A DNA stretch of 64,000 nt from Nocardioides marmorisolisilvae (GCF_003725775.1 NZ_RJSG01000001.1:650746-714745), one strand, 5' to 3'. Positions 1 to 5,542 are shown, numbered from the stretch's first letter. The notes: a model not told the origin generated them from the letters alone. Translations and numbers: made by a program.

Positions 1-2
1 AC

Positions 3-734
3 ATCGACGCTGTGGTCTCCCCCGGCGACACCGGTCTGATCTACACGACGATCGCGTCGCGACTCTCGTTCGCGATGGCCCGCAACGGCAACGCCCCGAA
101 GTCCTTGGCGAAGACCAACGACAACGGCAGCCCGATGATCGGCCTCGTGCTGGCCTTCGTGGTCGGCCTGGTCGCCTTCCTGCCCTTCCCGAGCTGGCAG
201 CAGCTCGTCGGCTTCATCACCTCGGCGACGGTGCTCTCCTTCGCCTCGGGTCCGCTCGTCCTCGTGGCACTGCGCAAGCAGGTGCCGGACCAGCCGCGGC
301 CGTTCCGCCTCCCGGGCGGGCACGTGATCCCGTTCCTGGCCTTCTGGAGCGCGAACATGATCGTGTACTGGTCCGGCTGGACCACGGTCTGGAAGCTGAT
401 GGTCGCCGTGCTGATCGGGTTCGTGCTGCTCGCGGTGTTCGTCGCCTCCGGCAAGCTCGAGCAGCCCTCGATCGACGCCCGCGCCGGCGCGTGGGTGCTC
501 CCCTGGCTCGCCGGTCTCACGCTGATCTCCTACATCGGCAACTATCCCGAGCCCGCCGCGGGCAACCTGGACTCGCTGAGCTTCGCCTCGGCCACCGGAC
601 TGCTCCTGCTGCTCTCGGCGCTCGTCTACGTGATGGCCTACCGGCTGCGGCTCTCGCCTGAGGAGGCCCAGGCCTACATCGGCGAGAGCGAGGACGAGGC
701 GAAGGTCGAGGAGGGCGAGCTCACCTCCGCCTGA
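3..734 (+). CDS. APC-family amino acid permease, C-terminal part
   Basis: The frame is open from base 3, so the start lies outside the window; 243 residues remain. They hold several hydrophobic spans (for example IGLVLAFVVGLVAFL and LMVAVLIGFVLLAVFV) joined by short charged loops, ending in an acidic tail. The segment with IASRLSFAMARNGNAPK is the conserved cytoplasmic loop of amino acid-polyamine-organocation transporters. The protein should be an inner-membrane importer or exchanger of amino acids or amines; the substrate cannot be read from this part. The next gene begins 19 nt later behind its own promoter. Confidence 0.85.
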   Translation: MDAVVSPGDTGLIYTTIASRLSFAMARNGNAPKSLAKTNDNGSPMIGLVLAFVVGLVAFLPFPSWQQLVGFITSATVLSFASGPLVLVALRKQVPDQPRPFRLPGGHVIPFLAFWSANMIVYWSGWTTVWKLMVAVLIGFVLLAVFVASGKLEQPSIDARAGAWVLPWLAGLTLISYIGNYPEPAAGNLDSLSFASATGLLLLLSALVYVMAYRLRLSPEEAQAYIGESEDEAKVEEGELTSA

Positions 735-741
735 GGCGACC

Positions 742-747
742 TATGCT
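742..747 (+). promoter_or_regulatory. -10 element of a leaderless promoter
   Basis: TATGCT ends 6 nt before the ATG at 754 and no Shine-Dalgarno sequence is present, so the transcript probably starts at or next to the start codon. The same spacing recurs at many genes in this window. Confidence 0.5.
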
Positions 748-753
748 CGGTCC

Positions 754-2460
754 ATGACCGATCGCGCGGCACCCGAGCAGACCCCGCTGCTGCAACGCAT
801 CCGCGATGCCGTGATCGGCGACGACCAGGTCATGCACGGGCCGTTCGGACCGCGCCGGGTCACCTACGCCGACTACACCGCGTCCGGTCGCGCGCTGGGC
901 TTCCTCGAGGACTTCATCCGCGACGAGGTGCTGCCCAGCTACGCCAACACCCACACCGAGTCCAGCGGAACCGGGCTGCAGACCACGCGCCTGCGCGCGG
1001 ACGCCCGCGCGATCATCCACCAGGCGGTCGGTGCCGACGAGAACTCGGTCGTCATCTTCGCGGGCTCCGGCTGCACCGGGGCGATCGACAAGCTGATCGG
1101 CGTCCTCGGTCTGCGCATCCCCTCCGGACTGGAAGACACCTACGAGCTCAGCAAGCAGATCCCGGCCGAGCAGCGGCCGGTCGTGTTCATCGGCCCCTAC
1201 GAGCACCACTCCAACGAGATCCCGTGGCGCGAGTCGATCGCCGACGTCGTGGCGATCGGGTCCGACCCCGACGGCCACATCGATCTCGCCCGGCTCGAGG
1301 AGGAGCTGGTCGCCCACGCCGACCGGCCCCTGAAGATCGGCAGCTTCTCCGCGGCCAGCAACGTCACCGGAATCCTGTCGGACACCGCGGCGATCTCCTC
1401 GCTGCTGCACCGCCACGGCGCGCTGTCGTTCTGGGACTTCGCCGCCGCCGGTCCGTACGTCGGCATGGAGATGAACGGACCGAACGTCGACGACCCGCTC
1501 TGCTACAAGGACGCGCTGTTCCTCTCCCCGCACAAGTTCATCGGTGGTCCGAGCACGCCGGGCGTCCTTGTCGCACGGCGCGAGCTGCTGACCAACCGCG
1601 TCCCGCACGTGCCCGGCGGCGGGACTGTCGCGTACGTGAATCCCGACGACCACCGCTACCTCGAGGATCCCGAGCACCGCGAGGAGGGCGGCACCCCCGC
1701 CATCGTCGAGTCGATCCGCGCCGGCCTGGTCTTCCAGCTCAAGGAAGCCGTCGGCATCGACGTGATCCGCAGCCACGAGGAGCACTACCTCCAGCAGGCC
1801 GTCGAGCGCTGGGCCGACGAGCCGGCGATCGAGATCCTGGGGAACCTGGCCGCCAAGCGCCTCTCGATCATCTCCTTCGTGATCCGCGCCCCGAGCGGCA
1901 AGTACCTGCACCACAACTACGTGGTGGCGCTCCTCAACGACCTCTTCGGCATCCAGTCGCGCGGCGGCTGCTCGTGCGCCGGCCCGTACGGCCACCGACT
2001 GCTCGGGATCGACATCGAGCGCAGCCACGAGTTCGAGCGCGAGATCACCCGCGGCTGCGAGGGCATCAAGCCTGGCTGGGTGCGGATCAACTTCAACTAC
2101 TTCGTCTCCCAGGCGGTGTTCGACTACGTCGTCGAGGCCGTTCGCCTCGTCGCGCGCGACGGCTGGCGGCTCCTCGGCGAGTACCGCTTCGACCAGGCGA
2201 CCGGAATCTGGGTGCACCGTGACGGCCTCGTCGAGCCGCCGTTGCGGCTGAGCCAGATCAGCTACGACACCGACGGCCGGATGACCTACCCGAAGCACGG
2301 CAGCACGGCCCCGGAGTCGGCGCTGGCCGGCTACCTGACCGAGGGGGCCGCAGTTCTCCAGGCGGCTGTGCCTGCCGATGCCGGCGAGCTCGTCGACCAG
2401 GTCTCGGAGGACTTCGAGCACCTGCGCTGGTTCGAGCTTCCAGCGCGCTCCTTGGTCTGA
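754..2460 (+). CDS. Class V aminotransferase / cysteine desulfurase-like PLP enzyme
   Basis: A 568-aa fold-type I PLP enzyme. The Schiff-base lysine is K261 in SPHKFIGG, the cofactor aspartate is in WDFAAA (about 228-232), and a cysteine-rich GGCSCAGPYG lies at about 404-413, where cysteine desulfurases carry the substrate-attacking cysteine. It is longer than IscS/SufS (about 400 aa), with an extra C-terminal segment of about 100 residues. It could be a desulfurase, selenocysteine lyase or another class V enzyme; no Fe-S assembly genes adjoin it. It precedes the tRNA/rtcB unit but is separated from it by about 110 nt and seems an independent gene. Confidence 0.85.
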   Translation: MTDRAAPEQTPLLQRIRDAVIGDDQVMHGPFGPRRVTYADYTASGRALGFLEDFIRDEVLPSYANTHTESSGTGLQTTRLRADARAIIHQAVGADENSVVIFAGSGCTGAIDKLIGVLGLRIPSGLEDTYELSKQIPAEQRPVVFIGPYEHHSNEIPWRESIADVVAIGSDPDGHIDLARLEEELVAHADRPLKIGSFSAASNVTGILSDTAAISSLLHRHGALSFWDFAAAGPYVGMEMNGPNVDDPLCYKDALFLSPHKFIGGPSTPGVLVARRELLTNRVPHVPGGGTVAYVNPDDHRYLEDPEHREEGGTPAIVESIRAGLVFQLKEAVGIDVIRSHEEHYLQQAVERWADEPAIEILGNLAAKRLSIISFVIRAPSGKYLHHNYVVALLNDLFGIQSRGGCSCAGPYGHRLLGIDIERSHEFEREITRGCEGIKPGWVRINFNYFVSQAVFDYVVEAVRLVARDGWRLLGEYRFDQATGIWVHRDGLVEPPLRLSQISYDTDGRMTYPKHGSTAPESALAGYLTEGAAVLQAAVPADAGELVDQVSEDFEHLRWFELPARSLV

Positions 2461-2473
2461 TCCAGAACTCGTC

Positions 2474-2514
2474 CGGAAACCTGTTAGGCCGCACCGGCCC
2501 CGGGCTCGTACCCT
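2474..2514 (+). promoter_or_regulatory. Candidate promoter of the tRNA-wbl-rtcB unit
   Basis: TACCCT at 2509-2514 fits the TANNNT -10 pattern, with a poor -35 region and an A/T-richer stretch (GGAAACCTGTTA, 2474-2485) just upstream. WhiB7-type activators act at promoters with a weak -35 and an adjacent A/T block, so self-activation is possible. This is a weak prediction. Confidence 0.3.
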
Positions 2515-2571
2515 TCTTCTCGGCCGATCCACTCCGGACGGCTTCAACGCAGAGACGAGAAAGACCTACCG

Positions 2572-2712
2572 ATGGGCATGCAGTACGTCGCCACCGACAC
2601 GAGCCGATCCGCTCGTGCGTTGGATGCTGCCCACCTGTGCAGGGTCGAAGGATTCAAGCCCTCGAACCCGATCCAGGGTCAGCTGCCGCGCCAGCTGGAG
2701 CCGCCGAGGTAG
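2572..2712 (+). CDS. 46-aa leader peptide (uORF) of an attenuator
   Basis: ATG at 2572, TAG at 2710-2712; the peptide starts MGMQYVATDTSR and ends QLPRQLEPPR. About 83% of its codons end in G or C, as expected for coding DNA in this genome. It resembles no enzyme. Its last codons overlap RNA segments that can pair with the 5' arm of a terminator beginning 24 nt after the stop. It contains codons for all seven amino acids served by the downstream tRNAs, including CGA and CGT, which a tRNA with anticodon ACG would read. The Pro-Pro-Arg-stop end could slow ribosomes. The ribosome-binding site is weak. Leader uORFs controlling termination are known upstream of whiB7/wblC, which supports a regulatory rather than structural role. 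Confidence 0.6.
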   Translation: MGMQYVATDTSRSARALDAAHLCRVEGFKPSNPIQGQLPRQLEPPR

Positions 2713-2748
2713 GTGCCTTCTCGCACCCGAACACCGGGCCGCTCCAGC
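2680..2748 (+). promoter_or_regulatory. Attenuator: alternative pairing segments 1, 2 and 3
   Basis: Segment 1 (CAGCTG, 2680-2685) can pair with CAGCTG at 2692-2697. Segment 2 (GCTGGAGC, 2694-2701) can instead pair perfectly with GCTCCAGC at 2741-2748. That second pairing uses the 5' arm of the terminator, so terminator and antiterminator exclude each other. Segments 1 and 2 lie in codons 37-44 of the leader ORF, so ribosome position would decide which fold forms: a ribosome stalled before codon 37 frees segment 2 and permits read-through. Confidence 0.6.
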
Positions 2749-2778
2749 CGACGAAACGTCAGCAGGGGCGGCCCTTTT
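2736..2778 (+). terminator. Rho-independent terminator upstream of the tRNA cluster
   Basis: GGGCCGCTCC (2736-2745) pairs with GGGGCGGCCC (2765-2774; ten pairs, one T-G), followed by TTTT at 2775-2778. The loop contains an inner GACG-AAA-CGTC stem. It lies between the leader ORF and the first tRNA with no gene ending just before it except the leader, as expected of a regulated terminator. Confidence 0.75.
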
Positions 2779-2952
2779 GCATGTCGCACAACTTCATCGA
2801 GGAAGGTCCCACGGGCACCGGACCCGCACCAGGTCGAGAGGCCTTGAGCAGGTGGCACCGGGCTCACAGTCAGACGGCCGTGGAGCACCTCTCCCGACCC
2901 GGACCCGGCGCTCGCCGGGAGCGGGGGCGAACTCAACAGTGGAACGAGATAT
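2779..2952. other. Spacer between terminator and first tRNA
   Basis: No convincing gene. An open frame from 2780 runs into the tRNA-Tyr gene and stops inside it; it has no homology I recognise. A hairpin CCCGGC-GCTC-GCCGGG lies near 2905-2920. No complete tRNA fold was found here. Confidence 0.5.
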
Positions 2953-3038
2953 GCGTCGGTCGGGCAACTGGCTGGCCCGCCTGGCCGTAGACCAGGTCCC
3001 TTCGGGGCGTGCAGGTTCGAGTCCTGCCCGGCGCACCA
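2953..3038 (+). tRNA. tRNA-Tyr (GTA) with C33
   Basis: Acceptor GCGTCGG (2953-2959) pairs with CCGGCGC (3028-3034), A73 at 3035, encoded CCA 3036-3038. D stem GGGC/GCCC; anticodon stem CCTGG/CCAGG (2980-2984/2992-2996); loop CCGTAGA, anticodon GTA at 2987-2989. The 14-nt variable region folds as CCC-TTC-GGG, the long arm expected of bacterial tRNA-Tyr. T arm GCAGG-TTCGAGT-CCTGC. Position 33 is C, where almost every elongator tRNA has U, so decoding may be impaired or the role may differ from translation. Confidence 0.85.
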
Positions 3039-3039
3039 A

Positions 3040-3112
3040 GCTTCGTCGGCCCAGTGGAGTGGGCGCCCGCCTGTCGAGCGGGAGATCACGGGTTCGAGTC
3101 CCGTACGGAGCG
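3040..3112 (+). tRNA. tRNA-Asp (GTC)
   Basis: Acceptor GCTTCGT (3040-3046) pairs with ACGGAGC (3105-3111) with one T-G; discriminator G73 (3112) is the Asp identity base. D stem GCCC/GGGC; anticodon stem CCCGC/GCGGG with loop CTGTCGA (3071-3077), anticodon GTC, normal T33. T arm ACGGG-TTCGAGT-CCCGT. No encoded CCA (CGC follows). It starts 1 nt after the CCA of tRNA-Tyr. Confidence 0.88.
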
Positions 3113-3118
3113 CGCAGA

Positions 3119-3190
3119 CGGGTCGTAGGGAAGCGGCATCCCCCCTGGTTTGGGACCAGGCAATCGCGGGTTCGAGTCCCGCCGACCCGA
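3119..3190 (+). tRNA. tRNA-Pro (TGG)
   Basis: Acceptor CGGGTCG (3119-3125) pairs fully with CGACCCG (3183-3189), A73 at 3190, giving the C1-G72 pair typical of tRNA-Pro. D stem GGGA/TCCC; anticodon stem CCTGG/CCAGG (3144-3148/3156-3160), identical to that of the Tyr and His copies; loop TTTGGGA, anticodon TGG. T arm GCGGG-TTCGAGT-CCCGC. CCG follows, so CCA is not encoded. Confidence 0.88.
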
Positions 3191-3194
3191 CCGG

Positions 3195-3270
3195 TGCGCG
3201 GCGGTCTGCTGGCAGACCAGCGTGGCTCTGAACCACGCCCCCGGAGGTTCGATTCCTCCCTGCGCAGCCA
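3195..3270 (+). tRNA. tRNA-Gln (CTG)
   Basis: Acceptor TGCGCGG (3195-3201) pairs with CTGCGCA (3260-3266), discriminator G 3267, encoded CCA 3268-3270. The D arm is short (GTCT/AGAC with a 6-nt loop). Anticodon stem CGTGG/CCACG, extendable by a G-C pair; loop CTCTGAA, anticodon CTG. T arm GGAGG-TTCGATT-CCTCC. Two nucleotides (AG) separate position 26 from the anticodon stem, slightly irregular. Confidence 0.82.
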
Positions 3271-3339
3271 CTGCGGGTGTCGGGAGACGCCACGGGCCTC
3301 ATGAGCCCGACGGTCCACGTTCGACTCGTGGCCCGCAAC
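3271..3339 (+). tRNA. tRNA-Met-like (CAT), initiator-like acceptor, reduced D arm
   Basis: It abuts the CCA of tRNA-Gln. CTGCGGG (3271-3277) pairs with CCCGCAA (3332-3338) except for a C1-A72 mismatch, a hallmark of initiator tRNAs. Anticodon arm CGGGC-CTCATGA-GCCCG (3293-3309) has anticodon CAT and a G-C-rich stem, though the three-G run is shifted one place from the usual initiator position. T arm CCACG-TTCGACT-CGTGG is good. The D arm is reduced to GTC-GGGA-GAC. The discriminator would be C rather than A and no CCA is encoded. It may be a degenerate or specialised molecule. Confidence 0.65.
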
Positions 3340-3377
3340 GACGCTTCTCCGCTCGGGGAAGCCAGTCCATCAACACG

Positions 3378-3387
3378 AAGGAGGTGA
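3378..3387 (+). promoter_or_regulatory. Consensus Shine-Dalgarno of the wbl gene
   Basis: AAGGAGGTGA, a full match to the anti-SD, sits 6 nt before the ATG at 3394. Every protein gene of this unit except the terminal hydrolase has such a site, unlike the leaderless genes around it. Confidence 0.8.
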
Positions 3388-3393
3388 CCGGAG

Positions 3394-3711
3394 ATGGACA
3401 TGACGATGACGATCGAGGCGCTGTTCGACACCAAGGGTGTGACGGTCGCCTACCTGAACCCGACGCCGCGCCTGGCTCGCTCCGCCTGGAGCTGTGCCGA
3501 GTACGGCGACCCGGACGTGTTCTCGCCGACGGACGAGGACCAGCTGCTGGAGGCCCAGGAGGTCTGCGGTGACTGCGCCGTCCGGGAGCTCTGCCTCGAG
3601 CTCGGCGTGAGCCGGGACGAGTGGGGCGTCTGGGGTGGCGTGCTGCTCGAGGGCGGCAAGCCGCTCGAGCGCGTCAAGCGGCCTGGCCGGCCCCGGAAGG
3701 TGTCGGCCTGA
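3394..3711 (+). CDS. WhiB-family (WhiB7-like) Fe-S transcription factor
   Basis: A 105-aa Wbl protein. The four cluster ligands are C34, C58, C61 and C67 (CGDCAVRELC spans the last three), followed by the GVWGG turn at 78-82 that binds the primary sigma factor. The C-terminal tail KRPGRPRK (95-102) is a near match to the AT-hook tail of WhiB7, which in mycobacteria and Streptomyces (WblC) activates resistance genes under translation inhibition. It is embedded between two blocks of tRNA genes and follows a leader ORF plus attenuator, as whiB7 does. It probably activates its own unit. A generic Wbl role cannot be excluded, since the AT-hook lacks one residue of RGRP. Confidence 0.88.
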   Translation: MDMTMTIEALFDTKGVTVAYLNPTPRLARSAWSCAEYGDPDVFSPTDEDQLLEAQEVCGDCAVRELCLELGVSRDEWGVWGGVLLEGGKPLERVKRPGRPRKVSA

Positions 3712-3720
3712 GCCATCCAC

Positions 3721-3756
3721 GGCTGCGTGCGGAGACGGGTTGCTCCGCACGCAGCC
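3721..3756 (+). other. 13-bp perfect hairpin after wbl
   Basis: GGCTGCGTGCGGA (3721-3733) pairs perfectly with TCCGCACGCAGCC (3744-3756) around a 10-nt loop. No T tract follows, so it is a poor intrinsic terminator; it could protect the wbl 3' end, mark an RNA processing point before tRNA-Arg, or cause partial termination. Confidence 0.7.
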
Positions 3757-3760
3757 ACCT

Positions 3761-3832
3761 ACCCCCTTGGCCCAACGGACAAGGCACCGGTCTACGAAGC
3801 CGGGGACCCAGGTTCGACTCCTGGAGGGGGTG
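3761..3832 (+). tRNA. tRNA-Arg (ACG), second copy
   Basis: Acceptor ACCCCCT (3761-3767) pairs fully with AGGGGGT (3825-3831), discriminator G. D stem GCCC/AGGC has a C13-A22 mismatch. Anticodon stem CCGGT/GCCGG with loop CTACGAA, anticodon ACG, normal T33. The variable loop has 4 nt. T arm CCAGG-TTCGACT-CCTGG. CTG follows instead of CCA. A different, regular tRNA-Arg(ACG) is at 15339-15411, so this copy is redundant for decoding. Confidence 0.85.
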
Positions 3833-3834
3833 CT

Positions 3835-3908
3835 GTGGCTGTGGTGTAGCGGCATCTGCACGCCTGGACGTGGCCCAGGAGGTTCGGGTTCAACTCCCGG
3901 CAGTCACC
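3835..3908 (+). tRNA. tRNA-His (GTG) with C33
   Basis: Acceptor GTGGCTG (3835-3841) pairs with CAGTCAC (3901-3907, one G-T), C73 at 3908 as in tRNA-His; base -1 is T, so G-1 would have to be added. D stem GTGT/GCAC. Anticodon stem CCTGG/CCAGG; loop ACGTGGC (3868-3874), anticodon GTG with C at position 33 and A at 32. T arm TCGGG-TTCAACT-CCCGG. It starts 2 nt after tRNA-Arg and ends 20 nt before the rtcB Shine-Dalgarno. Confidence 0.83.
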
Positions 3909-3928
3909 CCGACAAACAACAACGCCTG

Positions 3929-3935
3929 AAGGAGG
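3929..3935 (+). promoter_or_regulatory. Shine-Dalgarno of rtcB
   Basis: AAGGAGG lies 6 nt upstream of the ATG at 3942 and fixes this start. It sits directly after the tRNA-His gene, so tRNAs and rtcB are probably on one precursor RNA. Confidence 0.8.
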
Positions 3936-3941
3936 CGAACC

Positions 3942-5183
3942 ATGAGCACGACTGAGCTGACCAAGAACGGGCACGGCTTCCCGATGGCCCTCCCGGGCGC
4001 GGGTGCCGAGACCCTGATGTGGGCCGACCCGGCCGACGTCGAGCCGCAGGCGCTCGACCAGCTGCGCAACATCTCCCGCCTGCCGTGGGTGCACGGCGTC
4101 CGGGTGATGCCCGACGTCCACCTGGGCAAGGGCGCGACCGTCGGTTCGGTGGTCGCGATGCGCGACGCGGTCTCGCCGGCGGCGGTCGGCGTGGACATCG
4201 GCTGCGGCATGCAGGCAGTCCGCACCAGCCTGACCCAGGACGACCTGCCCGACGACCTGCGCCCGCTGCGCCTGGACGTCGAGCGGACGATCCCGGTCGG
4301 CTTCCGGGCGCACAAGTCGGCGCCGGACGTGAGGGCTCTCGGCCTCGACCACGGGCGCTTCGCCGGCTGGAAGGCGTTCTGGAAGGGCTTCGAGGACCTC
4401 CACCCGGGCGTGAAGGACCGCGAGCGCAAGTCGATGGAGCAGATGGGCTCGCTCGGTGGTGGCAACCACTTCATCGAGCTGACCACCGACGAGTCGGGCC
4501 AGGTGTGGCTGATGCTGCACTCGGGATCGCGCAACATCGGCAAGGAGATCGCGGACCGGCACATCGGTGAGGCGAAGGGCCTGGACCACAACCTCGACCT
4601 GCCGGACCGCGACCTCGCGGTGTTCCTCGCCGGCTCGGCGCAGATGGACGCCTACCTCCGCGACCTGTACTGGGCGCAGGAGTACGCGTCCCGCAACCGC
4701 GCGGTGATGATGGCGCTCTTCCAGGCCGTCGTCGCTCGGGCGTTCGCGGCGCAGGGTCTGGAGGTCACGTTCGGCGAGCAGATCTCGGCTCACCACAACT
4801 ACGTGGCGACCGAGACGCTGTCGGACGGCACCGAGCTGATCGTCACCCGCAAGGGCGCGATCCGCGCGGGCGCCGGCGAGTACGGCCTGATCCCGGGCTC
4901 GATGGGCACGGGTTCGTACGTCGTGAAGGGTCACGGCAGCGAGGCGTCGTACTGGTCCGCGTCGCACGGCGCAGGGCGGAAGATGTCGCGCAACAAGGCC
5001 AAGCGCACCTTCACGGTGGAAGACCTCGCGGCCCAGACCGCGGGTGTCGAGTGCCGCAAGGACGCCGGGGTGGTCGACGAGATCCCCGGTGCCTACAAGG
5101 ACCTCGACGCCGTCGTCGAGGCCCAGAGCGACCTCGTCGAGGTCGTCGCCCGGCTCACCACGCTGATGTGCGTGAAGGGCTGA
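3942..5183 (+). CDS. rtcB: RtcB RNA-splicing/repair ligase
   Basis: A 413-aa RtcB. RtcB joins 2',3'-cyclic-phosphate or 3'-phosphate RNA ends to 5'-OH ends using GTP and Mn2+, the ends left by most anticodon nucleases. All signature blocks are present: PDVHLGKGATVGSV (57-70), GVDIGCGM with metal ligand C88, GGGNHF with H176, HSGSRNIG (193-200), AHHNYV (283-288), GSMGTGSY (319-326), and SHGAGRKMSR (341-350), whose H342 is the guanylylated histidine. The C-terminal AYKDLD and VKG are also conserved. No archease or RtcA gene is in the window. Location straight after a tRNA cluster points to tRNA as substrate. Confidence 0.96.
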   Translation: MSTTELTKNGHGFPMALPGAGAETLMWADPADVEPQALDQLRNISRLPWVHGVRVMPDVHLGKGATVGSVVAMRDAVSPAAVGVDIGCGMQAVRTSLTQDDLPDDLRPLRLDVERTIPVGFRAHKSAPDVRALGLDHGRFAGWKAFWKGFEDLHPGVKDRERKSMEQMGSLGGGNHFIELTTDESGQVWLMLHSGSRNIGKEIADRHIGEAKGLDHNLDLPDRDLAVFLAGSAQMDAYLRDLYWAQEYASRNRAVMMALFQAVVARAFAAQGLEVTFGEQISAHHNYVATETLSDGTELIVTRKGAIRAGAGEYGLIPGSMGTGSYVVKGHGSEASYWSASHGAGRKMSRNKAKRTFTVEDLAAQTAGVECRKDAGVVDEIPGAYKDLDAVVEAQSDLVEVVARLTTLMCVKG

Positions 5184-5198
5184 ACCACCGATCGCGGT

Positions 5199-5229
5199 GC
5201 CCCGTCGGCCATCGAGGAGCCGGCGGGGC
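5199..5229 (+). other. 11-bp hairpin between rtcB and the 77-aa gene
   Basis: GCCCCGTCGGC pairs with GCCGGCGGGGC (one T-G) around a 9-nt loop. No T tract. Like the hairpin at 3721 it may be a processing or stability element within the polycistron. Confidence 0.6.
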
Positions 5230-5270
5230 GGCGCTACCGGAAGAACCCGACCAAGGAAGGAGAGGCGCCC

Positions 5271-5504
5271 ATGGGCACCACCACGCAGCACACCCCGTTC
5301 GCGAGCGGCAGAGCGGCGGACACGTTCGACCGGGTCTGGGCGTCACTGTCCGACGCGGACCGCATCGTCCTGCTCGGGCACGCACGCCCCGACCTGACGG
5401 TCGCGGAGAAGGTGCGTCTCGCCGCCGTCGCACGAAAGCTCCAGGAGATGGCCCGCCAAGAGTTCAAGAACCGGAACGCGCGGCGTCATCGCACATTCGA
5501 CTGA
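5271..5504 (+). CDS. 77-aa helical protein of the rtcB unit, unknown function
   Basis: The ATG at 5271 has a good ribosome-binding site (AAGGAGAGG, 5257-5265). The protein is charged and predicted mainly helical: SLSDADRIVLLGHARP, then an amphipathic stretch VAEKVRLAAVARKLQEMARQ, and a basic end (KNRNARRHRTFD). The basic C terminus suggests nucleic acid contact. No catalytic motif, membrane segment or signal peptide is visible, and I do not recognise the family; it is too small to be an archease. It lies between rtcB and the HNH gene in the same orientation and is probably part of the same system. Confidence 0.75.
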   Translation: MGTTTQHTPFASGRAADTFDRVWASLSDADRIVLLGHARPDLTVAEKVRLAAVARKLQEMARQEFKNRNARRHRTFD

Positions 5505-5542
5505 TCCACCGCACACTGTTACCCAGAAAGGAGGTGCTCGCG

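Noticed and set aside
721-2547. Long antisense open frame opposite the class V aminotransferase
   Set aside because: GC-rich mirror frame; the product is Arg/Val/Gly/Asp-rich with no domain, and the plus-strand frame has clear PLP motifs.
2645-2668. T-loop-like GGATTCAAGCC as a possible eighth tRNA
   Set aside because: Stem pairing is broken, the loop is shifted from TTCRA, and no acceptor or anticodon arm fits; it lies in the leader ORF.
2637-2990. Open frame covering the leader, terminator and first tRNA
   Set aside because: It overlaps the terminator and ends inside tRNA-Tyr; low-complexity composition and no homology.
2679-3434. Minus-strand frames across the tRNA cluster (repeats such as GLEPA and DSNPR)
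   Set aside because: These residues are the antisense translation of tRNA T arms (GGTTCGAGTCC), a well-known annotation artefact.
3792-5291. Antisense frame opposite rtcB
   Set aside because: Composition typical of shadow frames; rtcB has every signature motif on the plus strand.
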